NCBI GenBank assembly: GCA_013339895.1
Contig: JABACO010000014.1
Coordinates: 1,775,046 to 1,839,045, forward strand
DNA: 64,000 nt
Origin: Ephydatia muelleri
Taxonomy: Eukaryota; Porifera; Demospongiae; Spongillida; Spongillidae
Direction of reading: 5' to 3'
Positions 32,301 to 43,404 of this stretch are shown piece by piece; the first letter of the stretch is position 1; each line of letters opens with the position of its first letter. The notes under the pieces were generated by a model that was not told where the DNA came from, did not search any database, and saw only the letters and a list, made by a program, of their open reading frames with translations. A program made the position numbers and the translations under genes.

Positions 32301-35300
32301 AGCAGTGAGGCCACATTGCACCTGATGGAGGTGGGAGTAACAAGAATGTGAAGGAGAAGGAGGGAAGAGGGGGGAGGAGAAGGGAAGAGGGGGAGGAGGG
32401 AAGAGGGGAGGAAGGAGGGAAGAGGGGGGAGGAGAAGGGAAGAGGGGGAGGAGGGAAGAGGGGAGGAAGGAGGGAAGAGGGAAAGGAGGAAAGAGGGGAG
32501 GAAGGAGGGAAGAGGGGAAGGAGGAAGGAGGGAAGAGGGGGAGGAGGAAGGAGGGAAGAGGGGGAGGAGGAAGAGGGGAGGAAGAAGGAAGAGGGGAGAA
32601 AGGAGGGAAGAGGGGGAGGAGGGAAGAGGGGGAGTAGGGAAGAGGGGAGGAAGGAGGGAAGAGGGAGGAAGGAGGGAAGAGGGGAGGAAGGAGGGAAGAG
32701 GGGAGAAAGGAGGGAAGTGGGGGAGGAGGGAAGAGGGGAGGAAGGAGGGAAGAGAGGGAGGAAGAAGGAAGAGGGGAGAAAGGAGGGAGGAGGGGGAGGA
32801 GGAAGGGAAGAAGGGAGGAAGGAGGGAAGAGGGGAGGGAAGAGGGGAGGGAAAAGAGAAAGGGGAGGAAAGAGAAGAGAAGGGAGAAGTACAGGGAAACT
32901 CCCACAAACATGATGATCACTAACCTATCCTGCAGAGTGAACCGGCCATGCTGGTCCTCTAGAGTGTGTATCATGACCAGCAGAACTTTCTGTCCCAAAA
33001 TGAGCTCTTCAAATATCTCTAATTTCTTTCTGGCTTCTGAAGGGTCAACTCCTGCAGGAAACTGGTAGGGGGAGAGAGAGAGAGAGAGAGAGAAGAAAAG
33101 CATGTGAGGGATGAAAATGAGAAGAGGTAGTGGGAGAAAGGTGAGGCAGACTGAGAAGAGGGATGCATGAATCCTGATAGCTGTGGCCGCAGGAAACCAG
33201 GGGGAGGTTTGCTGTCATAAAGGTCATTGAACTCTATCAACTATTCAAATCTTCTGGGCTGGGCTTGTAGACCTATTTACAATGCAGCTCCATTGGTGAT
33301 GCCTTGGTAAAGTGCCATGCCAGCACAACAGAACATGTCACAAGTAGGATGGTGTGAGGGGTAGACAGCTGGTCAAAACACTAGGGTGGTGTGAGGGGTA
33401 GACAGCTGGTCAAAACACTAGGGTGGTGTGAGGGGTAGACAGCTGGTCAAAACACTAGGGTGGTGTGAGGGGTAGGTAAACAGCCAGCTCCACTAACATC
33501 AGAGCACAGACTACATTCATGCTTGTGGCAGGCTCATATGCTCATTAGGCCATGAATAGTCATTTCTATACACACACCCAGATCTTTGCAAAGGATTAAC
33601 CATTAAAAATAAAAAAACACATCTCTGTGGAAATATTGTGAAAAAACCAAGCCCAATATACTTATGCTTCTGAGCTAGTTTCAAACTGAGAGTAAAAGTA
33701 AATGTAAAAACTCACTCTTTAGAGTAAAAGAAGTTATGTTACGAGGATCTACACAGTACAGGGATGTACCAGGATCCACACAGTACAGGGATGTACCAGG
33801 ATCCACACAGTACAGGGATGTACCAGGATCCACAGTACAGGGATGTACCAGGATCCACAGTACAGGGATGTACCAGGATCCACACAGTACAGGGATGTAC
33901 CAGGATCCACACAGTACAGGGATGTACCAGGATCCACAGTACAGGGATGTACCAGGATCCACAGTACAGGGATGTACCAGGATCCACACAGTACAGGGAT
34001 GTACCAGGATCCACACAGTACAGGGATGTACCAGGATCCACAGTACAGGGATGTACCAGATCCACAGTATGGGGATGTATGCATGTACATGTAACTGGAT
34101 GTTTTGCTTATGGTGGAGTGACCATGGTTAGGCATACACACCAAATCTATGTTAATTACACTGGAGAAGTGACTTTGCCTACCTGCACTGGCTTGAGAAT
34201 GGGATGGTCGTCCTCAGCAGTGGGGAAGAGGAACTTCATAGCAAAGGACCTGAAGTCCCTGTAAGGATAGTTCTTGTCATGAACGTTGACCACATCCTGC
34301 AGTTCTGTCTGCAGCTCAGCGAAGGCTGGGGAGAAAGTTGAAAAGGACAGCGACAGGTAAGGTTAGAAAGGACAGTGGCAGGTAAGGTTAGAAAGGACAG
34401 TGGCAGGTAAGGTTGGAAAGGACAGTGGCAGGTAAGGTTAGAAAGGACAGTGGCAGGTAAGGTTAGAAAGGACAGTGGCAGGTATGGTTGGAAAGGACAG
34501 TGGCAGGTAAGGTTAGAAAGGACAGTGGCAGGTAAGGTTGGAAAAGACAGTGGCAGGTAAGGTTGGAAAGGACAGTGGCAGGTAAGGTTAGAAAGGACAA
34601 TGGTTGGGAAGGACAGTGGCAGGTAAGGTTGGAAAGGACAGTGGCAGGTAAGGTTAGAAAGGACAATGGCAGGTATTGGTTGGAAAGGACAATGTTGGAA
34701 AGGACAGTGGCAGGTAAGGTTGGAAAGGACAGTGGCAGGTAAGGTTGGAAAGGACAGTGGCAGGTAAGGTTGGAAAGGACAGTGGCAGGTAAGGTTGGAA
34801 AGGACAGTGGCAGGTAAGGTTGGAAAGGACAGTGGCAGGTAAGGTTGGAAAGGACAGTGGCAGGTAAGGTTGGAAAGGACAGTGGCAGGTAAGGTTAGAA
34901 AGGACAGCTGCAGGTAAGGTTGGAAAAGACTTGTACACTTGATTTGCCCACACATACACAAACTGTACACCTTTGTGTGGGCTATGAATCAACACCAGCT
35001 GGCCCACATGCTTAATAGATGACCTCATCAAGGACCTTAGTCTGAGATCATTACATTTTACTAGAGCTTGGGAGCACTACATGGGCTTCAGTACACACAA
35101 ACAAGTTAAATACAGGCGTACACACTAACACAGACACACATACACACATGCCACAGATACACACACAGACACACATATCACAGATACACAAAGACAAACA
35201 CAGGCACACTCTCACACCCACACCCACACACCCGTCAACACCCTTACCTCGCTTGCACTCGTCGGCCATGTTGGCCTCCCATGTCTCCAACATGATGAGC

Positions 35301-38300
35301 AGGTTGTCCACCTGACGACTCTTCTTGGTGGAGTCCCTCCGGTACCACACCGTCACTATCGCCATGACAACCACCACCACCAGGAACACCAGCCCTCCAA
35401 CCCCCACACCCACGGCCACACCCAGTACAGGGAAGGGCGTAGTAGTGGTGGGGAAGGATTGGGTCGTGCTTGCGTAGTAGTTCACAGCGCCTAGGGTGTA
35501 GCCGAGCGACTGTCCGACCCGAACAATTACCTGTCAGGAGGGTGGGTGGGTAGGAGGGAGGGTGAGGAGGGAAGGCGAGGAGGGAGATAGGGGATGAAGG
35601 TGGGTAGGGGAGGGTAGGTAGGGAGGGTGGGTAGGGGAGAGTGGGAAGGGAGGGTAAGGGAGGGAGAAGGGTGGGAGGAAGAAAACAGAGGCACAAGCAC
35701 ACACATTAGACCTGCACAGACTCACACTCACAAACATGTAACAAAACCACAGAAGCATATGATCACACCAGCACATAACATCTAACATGCAATACATACT
35801 TATAGAGACAAACCTTCACTTTCATGAGCATATAACAATTGTCCACATACAAAAACAACATGTACATGCATACAACATGTACATGCATACAACATGTACA
35901 TGCATACAGCATGTACATGCATACAACAGGCACCACAGATGATGACACAAAACAAGCATTAGCTGTATGCATTCCTAACACAGCAGGTAGTACACATATA
36001 CACGCATGGACCGAACATACAGTACAGACTTCAGTGAGTATGCATACACTACACACGTTCATAGCACTATGCCAGTTGATACTTACTGTGCCATTAGACG
36101 ACAACTGTCGCTTCTTGGAGGGCGTGGAGGACACTGTGGAGAGGTTTTGAGGAGGTTGACAGGACAGGACCTGGAGGGACATAATGGTAGAATAGGGTCT
36201 GGGTACCAGGTCATGCAATGTTCCTTACAGTATCAGTTGTAGTTCCCAGGTCTATTGTACACCTCTCTCCTCCAACAGTCACCCTGATCTCAGAGAGGAT
36301 ATCAACATTCATGATGTTCATACCCTGACATAAGGGATCACAGAGAAGGTCACTTCAACCTCTGGTATAGCTTTGATCTAACTTACATTGATTCTAATGA
36401 TCTTGACAGAACCAACTGTTTGTATTAGGTCATTTGGATTGATTGAAGTGAAGATAGGATTTGAAACCACTGCAATCTTCAGAGGGTCTCCAACTGGTCC
36501 AGGAGCTCCATCCATCACAATGGCGTAGTCAACACCTGGAGAAAGGCTTGACCCAATGGGATTTGAACCCAGGGGTGGAGCATAACACTTGAGAGTGGTG
36601 AAGGTCTGGATACATGGAAAGGTCTAAGATAGAGGATGGGGAGGAGGTCAGTGAACATCCATCACTGAATTCATTATCTTACTCCTGCCATTCCATTTAT
36701 CACCAACAAAGCCTTCTGAGAGACATTGAGGTATGTTCCAGTGAAGGTCAGAATGATACCTCCACTGTGTAAGAGTGAACACCAAGCAATGGTATGACCA
36801 TCATATTGATCTGTTAGGACTTACGCTGGTATGATTCTATCAGGAGACACTGAAGTGTAGTTAGGATTGTTTGTGTGTTCAAAGGTGACTGCATTGTTGA
36901 TGGTCACTTCATTGTCAATGTACACTGTCACCACACCAACACCTGTCACATTCTGTGCAGATGATGTGCAGTTGACCTGTGTGAGTGATGACTGTCTGTG
37001 GAGGTGTACAACAGTGGTCATGGACACATCATGGTGGATAGAAACCTTCAACTCACAATACGACACACATGGCTCCATTCAGCAGCACTCTTTTCACTCC
37101 ATTACCAACATTCAGGGACATTCCCTCAATGGTTACATTAGTACGTCCTGCCATTGGTCCTGACTTTGGGAACACTGAAGAGATGGATGGCCTCACATAT
37201 GTGTATTGTGCTGTTGCCACACTACCAGATCTCATAGTCACACTGATAGGGACAGTCTGTGGCATTCCTCCATAGGAATAATTCCCAGTCACACACACAA
37301 ACTGTGCCCCTGGTTTGAATCCATCTGGCTCTACCATACAGTTCACTCCTCCCACAGTCACATTAGCAATGTCCCCAACTGTCACTCCAAGGTCAGTGCC
37401 TGTGATGGTCAGTCTTGTCCCTCCTCCAAATGGACCAGAGGATGGAGAGACAGACCTCAACACAGGAGAGGGACAATTGAGTAGTTGGTTAGTAATAGAA
37501 GGGCAGATTTCTGGTTCAACACATCTGCTGGTACCACCACACCATCCACAGCCATATCCAGTACCAATGTTGACAGCCAGGCAGGAGGTACATGAAGTAA
37601 CAGAGAATGATGAACAGCTGTACAGTGTCACTGAAGATGAGGATGGAAGGATGAGGTCAGAACTAAACACCCATGTCCTCACCTTGGATGACTCCAAGAG
37701 GATCAATTGGATACACAACTGTACCACTGTTGGTCCAAATAAGACTGATATTAGCTAGCATAGCAGTGGTTCCAACAGGAAGGGAGATCTGGAGGGAGAA
37801 GGCAGCCATCTTGATAAAGGAGATTACATCATCCCACTCTCACCTGAGCTGCTGTATACAGACAACTAATGGAGGTAGTGTTGGTATAGTTGGCAGGCAG
37901 AGTGACAGAAGTGGAAGACAGCTGAAGACTGCAATTGTACTGGTACCCAGGAAGCTGCAAGGTTGAATACATCAACATCTATGTACCTGTATACTCTTCA
38001 TTGAAGAGGCTATGGGCAATCAGAGCAGGTCTTGGAAGGATGCCAAAGGTCCCCACACACACATGCACATGCACACATGCACACATACACACAACACACA
38101 CAGACATACAGTGTACACTAACGGCCCATACAAAACACACCTCATTCGCACACATGCAAACGTCTTTTCATTGTGCATGCATTCACTGGTACACATTGTT
38201 GCTGAAAGGTCCCCCGCCCCCCCCCCCCCCCCCCCCCCCCCCCATTCCAACCTCAAGTGCTGCCTTCAGTGCAAATACTCCCTGAGAAGTAATAATGGCA

Positions 38301-41300
38301 CATTCCACACCATACCACACTCACTACAAACAGGATGGGCAATACAGAAAAATGTACGTTAACACCAACCATTCTCAGCCTTTCCTAACACACAGTGTGA
38401 CCCCCCCCCCTCCCCCCATTTTCTCACAGTTAACTACATGCACATGTGTGCATTCTGTTACTAAGCAACATGTCACTGTGGAATGCAGCATCCCTGTATG
38501 GAGATTGGAGTCCAGTTACCAGACATTCCCCTATGCCAGTAGTGACCAGCTTTATCACCTGTGCCCAATGCTAACGGGCAGTTGTCACGAAAAGATCCTC
38601 AGTTCTGCTTCACTAAACTGCATGGCTTAGCTTTAGTGTTGAGATTTGGGCTTGGCTACTCTCGTCCCCAGACCACAGCAGCAGATGATTAAATCAACAC
38701 TTGAAGACTAAAGCTTGGTGTACGACTAAATGATAAACACCTAAAAATCTGTTTGCTAAAATGATCATTAGGCATTAATTAGATAACTAATTGTGCAAGT
38801 TCACCAAAAAAATCATTTATGTACAGAATGAAATAGAGCAAATTCTTCTACCATGTTTTAGCATCGTGTATTAGTATATACAGAGATGTCGTTTGGGGAC
38901 ATAGAATGGGCTAACAACTTAGAATTTACGAAGCAGAAACCCATTAGTAATGCTATCTAATGTTCTAATAGCTAGCACGGGTACGTACTCATGAAAATGC
39001 CTGTCTAAGCAACGAACCCTCCATGTGCACACTCCACTCCAACCACACTGAATCTTCTTCATTACTAACTTGCATAAAAGCCTATATGCTGTAAAGTATA
39101 ATAGGTTTTGACCACACCCCAAACCTTGCCTCTATGAATAACGCCAGGATAGTGTGTGCTTGCGACAAGTGGCCACACCAACCCCCAAAGAAGTGAAACC
39201 AGGCATTTCTCCAGAAATTTTGGATGAGAAAGTACGCTCCATAATCAGGTAGGGGTAGTGTGGGTGGTGTGGTGGGGGGGCGTGGTGTCCAGAGTTATTT
39301 GTACATTTACACAACTACATCCACTAAGTCATTCCATGATTGTAGATTTAGACGGAGGTGTGGTCTAAGGGGTGCATACAGTGCCAAAGTAAGAAGTATA
39401 GGAGTATAGGGTGGGGGGGGGGAGAGGAGGGTGTAGGGGAGGTGCCCTGGAGACAAGTAGATAAAACACAGCACCTGTGGTGGGAGGTTCTTTGTGTTCA
39501 GTACCAGTGGTCTATTGACAGCCACAGGTAACAGGTAGGGACCATTGAGTAGAGATGGACACACATCTAAATATGTCTGACCACCAGCTGGGGTCACCTG
39601 ATGATGTAATGGAGGTTTGTGTCAACTCAACCAGTGGAACAGACACCTTGACTCACAGAAGTGAAGTTACTACAAGATGAGTTCACTGCAGTACATCTCT
39701 TCTCCACATTACACCATCCACACACACCATCAGTCTGCAGACAGCTGCTACAACTGTGCAACAAATAAAATTGTATAATGAGCTCACTTTATGTTTATGG
39801 AATGACCGTACCTTGTAGCTGCAGCACAGTTGTATGTGGTCAGTCTACTAGTAGCAAAGGGTATGTTCAAAAGAGAACTACCAAAGCCAATATTCACCAC
39901 TGAAAGATGCAATTGGATCACATGATCAACATGTGCACACTGCTCAATGACCACATACCTAGCTTTGGGGTGTTCAATTGTGATATAGCACCAGTGATAT
40001 TGTATATAAAGGTGGTCTGGTTGACCAGTGAGCATGGTACTGAGATGGGCACTCCATTACCAGTGCTCAACAAACACAGGAAGCTCTCTCCAGTCAGTGG
40101 AGAAGGAAGACCAGAACTGATTGTCAGAGTTATCTAGAGGTAGAAAATATGATGCAGTCGCGTACCCAGACCCAACTATACGTAATGATGATCATATTGC
40201 TTACAGTATTATACCACATACAGGGGGTCTGGTAAAATTGTCCAACATTTCGGTGATTGATCTTGTGTAATAGCAAAGCAATATTTGTATTGAAAACCAT
40301 GATAACAGATGTGACATGGAATTACACCAATAGCGTACACTGCGACACAACACCAAAATACTACTCGTCTCATGATGTAAAAGGAAGTTATATATATAGA
40401 CAGCATTGCAAAACGAGTTTCCACTACCTGTGTTGGCAAACTTTAAAAAACATGTCAGAACAATCCAAGCTCCATGGCTTGTCGATTTAGGTGTTCTTTC
40501 ATATTGATTGGTACACCAAAATTGAGGTACACAATCACCAAAACGTTGGACCATTTTTCCATAGTGCATGAAATTATTCTGTAAGCGATAATCATCATTC
40601 CATTCAATGGGTCTGGATATGATGTGATGCATCACAACTTACATTAGTTGGTCTCTCCAATGTATATGTTGTTGGAGTTACACTGGTGTTGGAGAGACAT
40701 TGGCTTGTGTTTCCCTGTACCCATCTTGCTGACACTGTGCTGTTCTGACACTGTGACCTCCGAGAACACTTCTGCTCCACAGTACACCATCCACACAGAG
40801 GGTTCACATTAGCTGCACAGCTCAGACAGTCAGTGAAACTGGAACACTGCTCAATGGGAACTTGGACCACCTATGAGGGAAGGGGGGGAGGGGTCACACG
40901 AGCACCCTACATGTTCATTGGCCTACTGAAGTGCTTGTGATGGCATAGACATAGTTCTGTCCACTGGTCCATGTCAGTCTGGTCACAGGACCAGGCATTG
41001 GCAATACTGAGAATCGTACACCAAGAGATGCTCCATCAGTGACTCTGTACTGGAATATAACACATGCATATCTTTAATTACTAATATGATTAGAGTACAT
41101 ACTGCATATAGTGTCGATTGGCCTGCTTGATTGGGCTGATCAGTGAAGGCTATGAGCAGTAGAGTGAGGGACTCGTAGTTGAAGGACATGGTGTAGCTGA
41201 GATCAAATGATTTGTTTGAAAGTGAAACAGATAATAGTGTAGAAGTCTGTACAAGTGCTGGTGTTGAAATGGCTCCAGGTGAGGATGTGTTGCATGTGCT

Positions 41301-42263
41301 ATAGCAGGAGGGAGATGAAGGACTACTTCTCCATGGCAGAGCTCCAGATGAACACCTCGAGGATGCATTAGCTATGGCTGAGTCAATGCTTGATAGTGAA
41401 AAGGTGCACACACGACTTAAGGAAGATCCACCATTTATCGAGTTAGGTGTAACAGCTGCTACGACAATAGTTGGTTCAAATGAGGTACCACTTGGGTACG
41501 CATTCACCAGAGATGCACCAGCAAATCTACTAGCTGCATCAACTCGACCACGAAGACCAACGCAATTTAGCTCAGTTTCAACCATGGCAGCCACTGATGT
41601 CTCGTTGCTGTTGTCACACACCCTCAACACTCTCATTCCAGTCTCCGATCCTGGTGAAGTACTCAGATCCAGTACCACAAAGTACGAATAGAAGCCCGCC
41701 ACAAACCCTCCATACCAGTTGCGAGTGAACGTGCTTACAGTCACACTAAACAGGTTTCCCGATGTCCTGCTCACACTCCCAGCTGTCCCGTCAAGTCCGT
41801 ACTGACCAATAAGGTTCACAGTTCCGTTGCTACTGCCTGCGTAGAAGCTGTTTCCTCCTCCACTTACCGGGGCACTCACCAACGACACGTTAATGCTGCC
41901 AGTTAAGATGTTGTTGAACACCGTTACGGGACCTTTGGCGAGATTGTTGGCATCGTATTCGATACAGCTCCTGTTGCTCAGGCACGCGACAAGCCTGCTC
42001 TCGTCCGAGCTAAGAGATAGCCGTAAGACGGACGTTCCGCTGGGAAATTGCAACAGTTCTTGCTGAGCTGAAGTTGTATTCAATTTAACCAGATATCCAG
42101 TTTGGCTAATATTGGCGCCTACGAACAGCTGTCCGGTAGAGCTGACTACTACGTCACTCTGTCCAGAAACATTAAATTGCCGAATCTGGGCTCCGCATTC
42201 TTTATGAAACAGACCAATTCCACCGAAACACACGTACAACAATAGAAAACGTGTCTTGAACAT
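19948..42263 (-). CDS. PLXN: Plexin-family receptor, gene A (complete)
   Basis: Complete gene of 1839 residues, close to the usual plexin-A length. Exons: 41103-42263, 40927-41049, 40643-40870, 39959-40133, 39812-39899, 39657-39753, 39475-39597, 37844-37954, 37683-37788, 37057-37630, 36825-36995, 36683-36764, 36387-36623, 36229-36324, 36087-36170, 35248-35530, 34183-34325, 32925-33061, 32262-32321, 29346-29487, 27663-28070, 25487-25571, 25328-25422, 23505-23612, 21178-21344, 20645-20857, 20315-20390, 19948-20094. They sum to 5520 nt and close in frame on TAA. TAA directly precedes the ATG, so the start is firm. Domains: signal peptide 1-~25, sema to ~428, PSI ~429-504, ~593-665 and ~738-790, IPT to ~1124, membrane span ~1186-1215, split RasGAP with Rho-binding domain ~1247-1839. 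The arginine pair of the GAP (R1384-R1385) is intact. Family certain. Confidence 0.93.
21434..23396. repeat. 33-bp minisatellite, about 59 copies
   Basis: The unit is TGGCTTGAATGAAGTATTGG followed by 13 bases, with two alternating variants (GGGACACTA and GGGGCACTA; a few TATCGG). It fills most of gene A intron 24. Because 33 is a multiple of three it yields open frames of 304, 459 and 686 codons (repeat YFIQATVLV); these are not genes. Confidence 0.97.
23396..23478. repeat. (CA)n microsatellite
   Basis: CA run with CATA interruptions between the 33-bp array and gene A exon 24. Confidence 0.95.
25605..25733. repeat. (GT)n microsatellite
   Basis: GT run with GTAT interruptions in gene A intron 21, about 35 bp upstream of exon 22. 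Confidence 0.95.
26997..27258. mobile_element. MITE, GGATCGTTTCC family
   Basis: About 255 bp with inverted ends GGGATCGTTTCCGCGAAAA and TTTTCGTGGAAACGATCC, no coding capacity. Related copies at about 56658-56880 (partial) and 58338-58573 (ends well preserved). All share a core with TTACAACTCCATGACAGATA. Confidence 0.75.
29206..29320. repeat. (CA)n microsatellite
   Basis: CA run of about 50 units in gene A intron 20, about 25 bp downstream of exon 20 in transcript direction. Confidence 0.97.
29492..31449. repeat. 31-bp minisatellite, about 63 copies
   Basis: The unit GTAGAGGTGGGCACATGATG plus 11 bases has many point variants. It fills gene A intron 19 and starts only about 5 bp from exon 20, so it contains that exon's polypyrimidine tract and probably its branch point. 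As 31 is not a multiple of three, all three minus-strand frames stay open for 658-759 codons; none is a gene. Confidence 0.97.
31600..31702. repeat. G/A-only tract
   Basis: About 100 bp of purines on the plus strand with imperfect GGAGGGGAAAGGGG units, gene A intron 19. Confidence 0.9.
31975..32135. repeat. ~28-bp tandem repeat, about 4 copies
   Basis: Units combine ACATGTACATATATCC with ACACAAACACATAC. In gene A intron 19. Confidence 0.85.
32340..32895. repeat. Long homopurine tract
   Basis: More than 500 bp almost wholly A/G on the plus strand, built from AGGGAAGAGGGGAGGAAGG-like units, in gene A intron 18 between exons 18 and 19. Mirror-symmetric purine runs of this kind can form triplex DNA. 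Confidence 0.95.
33350..33475. repeat. ~37-bp tandem repeat, 3-4 copies
   Basis: The unit GTGTGAGGGGTAGACAGCTG plus 17 bases, in gene A intron 17. Confidence 0.9.
33750..34076. repeat. 25-27-bp minisatellite, about 13 copies
   Basis: The unit GTACAGGGATGTACCAGGAT plus CCACA or CCACACA, in gene A intron 17, near exon 17. The two length classes (CA present once or twice) are interleaved. Confidence 0.95.
34343..34926. repeat. 25-bp minisatellite, about 23 copies
   Basis: The unit AAGGTTGGAAAGGACAGTGG plus CAGGT begins about 18 bp from the exon 17 acceptor in gene A. Confidence 0.95.
35248..35530 (-). other. Gene A transmembrane exon
   Basis: Exon 16 carries a Thr/Ser-rich stalk, then [20 protein letters not shown] as the membrane span, a basic stop-transfer ([12 protein letters not shown]) and a juxtamembrane segment ending MADECKR. 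More GC-rich than its neighbours, and clearly different from gene B outside the motifs. Confidence 0.93.
35838..35930. repeat. 17-bp tandem repeat
   Basis: The unit ACAACATGTACATGCAT is repeated about five times in gene A intron 15. Confidence 0.88.
38217..38243. repeat. Poly(C) run
   Basis: About 27 C in gene A intron 7, a region otherwise without recognisable features (37955-39474). Homopolymer length is likely unreliable. Confidence 0.9.
40155..40616. mobile_element. 462-bp inverted-repeat element in gene A intron 3
   Basis: Flanked by ATATGATG on both sides (40147-40154 and 40617-40624), an 8-bp duplication as made by hAT-type transposases. Imperfect inverted arms of roughly 110 bp share CCAGACCCA, AATGATGAT and GCTTACAG. 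The left end has about ten bases not mirrored on the right. Gene B's intron 3 is only 53 bp and lacks it. No transposase. Confidence 0.7.
40927..42263 (-). other. Gene A signal peptide and sema domain exons
   Basis: Exon 1 (41103-42263; 387 residues) starts with the hydrophobic [19 protein letters not shown], then the sema propeller ([54 protein letters not shown]). Exon 2 (40927-41049) completes it. Several N-glycosylation sequons are visible. Compared with B, one central block ([13 protein letters not shown] onward) is almost identical, while the ends diverge. Confidence 0.9.
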
Positions 42264-42498
42264 TTAGCACCTGCAAAACGCTACTAGTACTGAAGTTAGA
42301 CTATTATTAATGCTATTATTAACATTTAATATTCGATCGATATTTACGGTATGGTCATTCAAAAGAATCCTTTATTGAACGGTTTCACTAAGAGCAGATT
42401 ATCTCTGCTACTATACACTATTTCAGGCCAGCTTGCTCCAACCGAATGCTGCTGGTTGCTGCTGATGATATGGTAGAAAAATCAGACAGTATTTTTTT

Positions 42499-42534
<36 letters not shown>

Positions 42535-43260
42535 CGGAGTTCGATTACAGTAATGCAATTTTGGGCTGGTCATTGTTGACAATTGTAACTTCACTTCGTT
42601 GTTAATTATTATGACCAAGATTAATGGGTTCTATGAACAGCACGGTACGAGAATTGCACGTCATTGTGTCGAAAACGCTAATGGACATAAATCACATAAT
42701 GGATGCGCAATTCATCGTACAACTCCCGGTCGCTAAGGCCTAGCCTATATGCCCATGGCCGTACAGTTGGCGAAAGTGTATAAATACAAAAACAAAAAAA
42801 TGAGCTCGTTGATCAGTATCGCTTTATAATGGGAACAGACCAGGGCCATAAATCTCAGCCGCGACTTTTACTTTAGGGAGGACTGCTTTAACTTAAGTCG
42901 TAAAACTATTAACAAATTGATTGCGACGTGACGTGACTGATACTTGATAATTGCCAGAAATACACCAATCTTTTTATGTGACGTCAGAATTCCGGGAAGT
43001 GATTAAATATTCAGTTAGAAGTTATCGCATAATGCTGACGTGTGTGTTAATCAAGACTTTTTTATTATTTGAAAAGCGTAGAAATTTATTATGTTTCTAC
43101 TAGCTAGTGCATTAATTGGAGTTCTTTTCCAGACATTTTATTTCTTGAAGGAAGTTTCGCATATAGGATTGGACTCGACCCATTAAATGCACGGGACCCG
43201 TTTCTAACGAGACTCTGGACTATCGGATCGCTTTGCCACTTTCGTCGTTGTTTTATGTCG
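42264..43260. other. 5' flank of gene A
   Basis: About 1 kb between gene A's start codon and the foldback transposon; its promoter is presumably here or in the element. It includes a run of 32 G at 42502-42533. I can defend no promoter element. Confidence 0.5.
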
Positions 43261-43269
43261 CAAAACCGC
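43261..43269. repeat. Target-site duplication, left copy
   Basis: CAAAACCGC directly precedes the left terminal inverted repeat of the large element. Confidence 0.85.
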
Positions 43270-43404
43270 ACCGCTTAGAAGTTAGCCGTACATTCCACAG
43301 CCGCACATTCCACACATATTAGCACTGATTAAAAATAATGCGCAGGCCGCTTATGCGTGAATATGATTACAAGTACATATACTGCGATACATCACTACAT
43401 GTAG

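Larger units (their letters stand above)
19948..34325 (-). other. Gene A cytoplasmic RasGAP / Rho-binding exons
   Basis: Exons 17-28. Landmarks are [20 protein letters not shown] in exon 20 (arginine pair at 29412-29417), [16 protein letters not shown] in exon 21, [12 protein letters not shown] in exon 24, [15 protein letters not shown] in exon 25 and [20 protein letters not shown] in exon 26, which carries the second conserved GAP arginine. DNREMDAYL is in exon 27. These match the order of the vertebrate plexin intracellular region. Exons 22-23 form a divergent linker. Introns are long and satellite-rich, unlike those of the ectodomain. Confidence 0.93.
36087..40870 (-). other. Gene A PSI and IPT ectodomain exons
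   Basis: Exons 3-15, with the same modules as gene B. The first PSI is in exon 3, the second in exons 6-7, the third at the start of exon 10. IPT modules run from exon 10 ([34 protein letters not shown]) to exon 14. Exon lengths equal those of B except exon 4 (175 against 178 nt) and exon 8 (111 against 117 nt). Intron 3 carries a transposon insertion absent from B. Exon 15 keeps the basic STPSKKRQ stretch. Confidence 0.92.
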
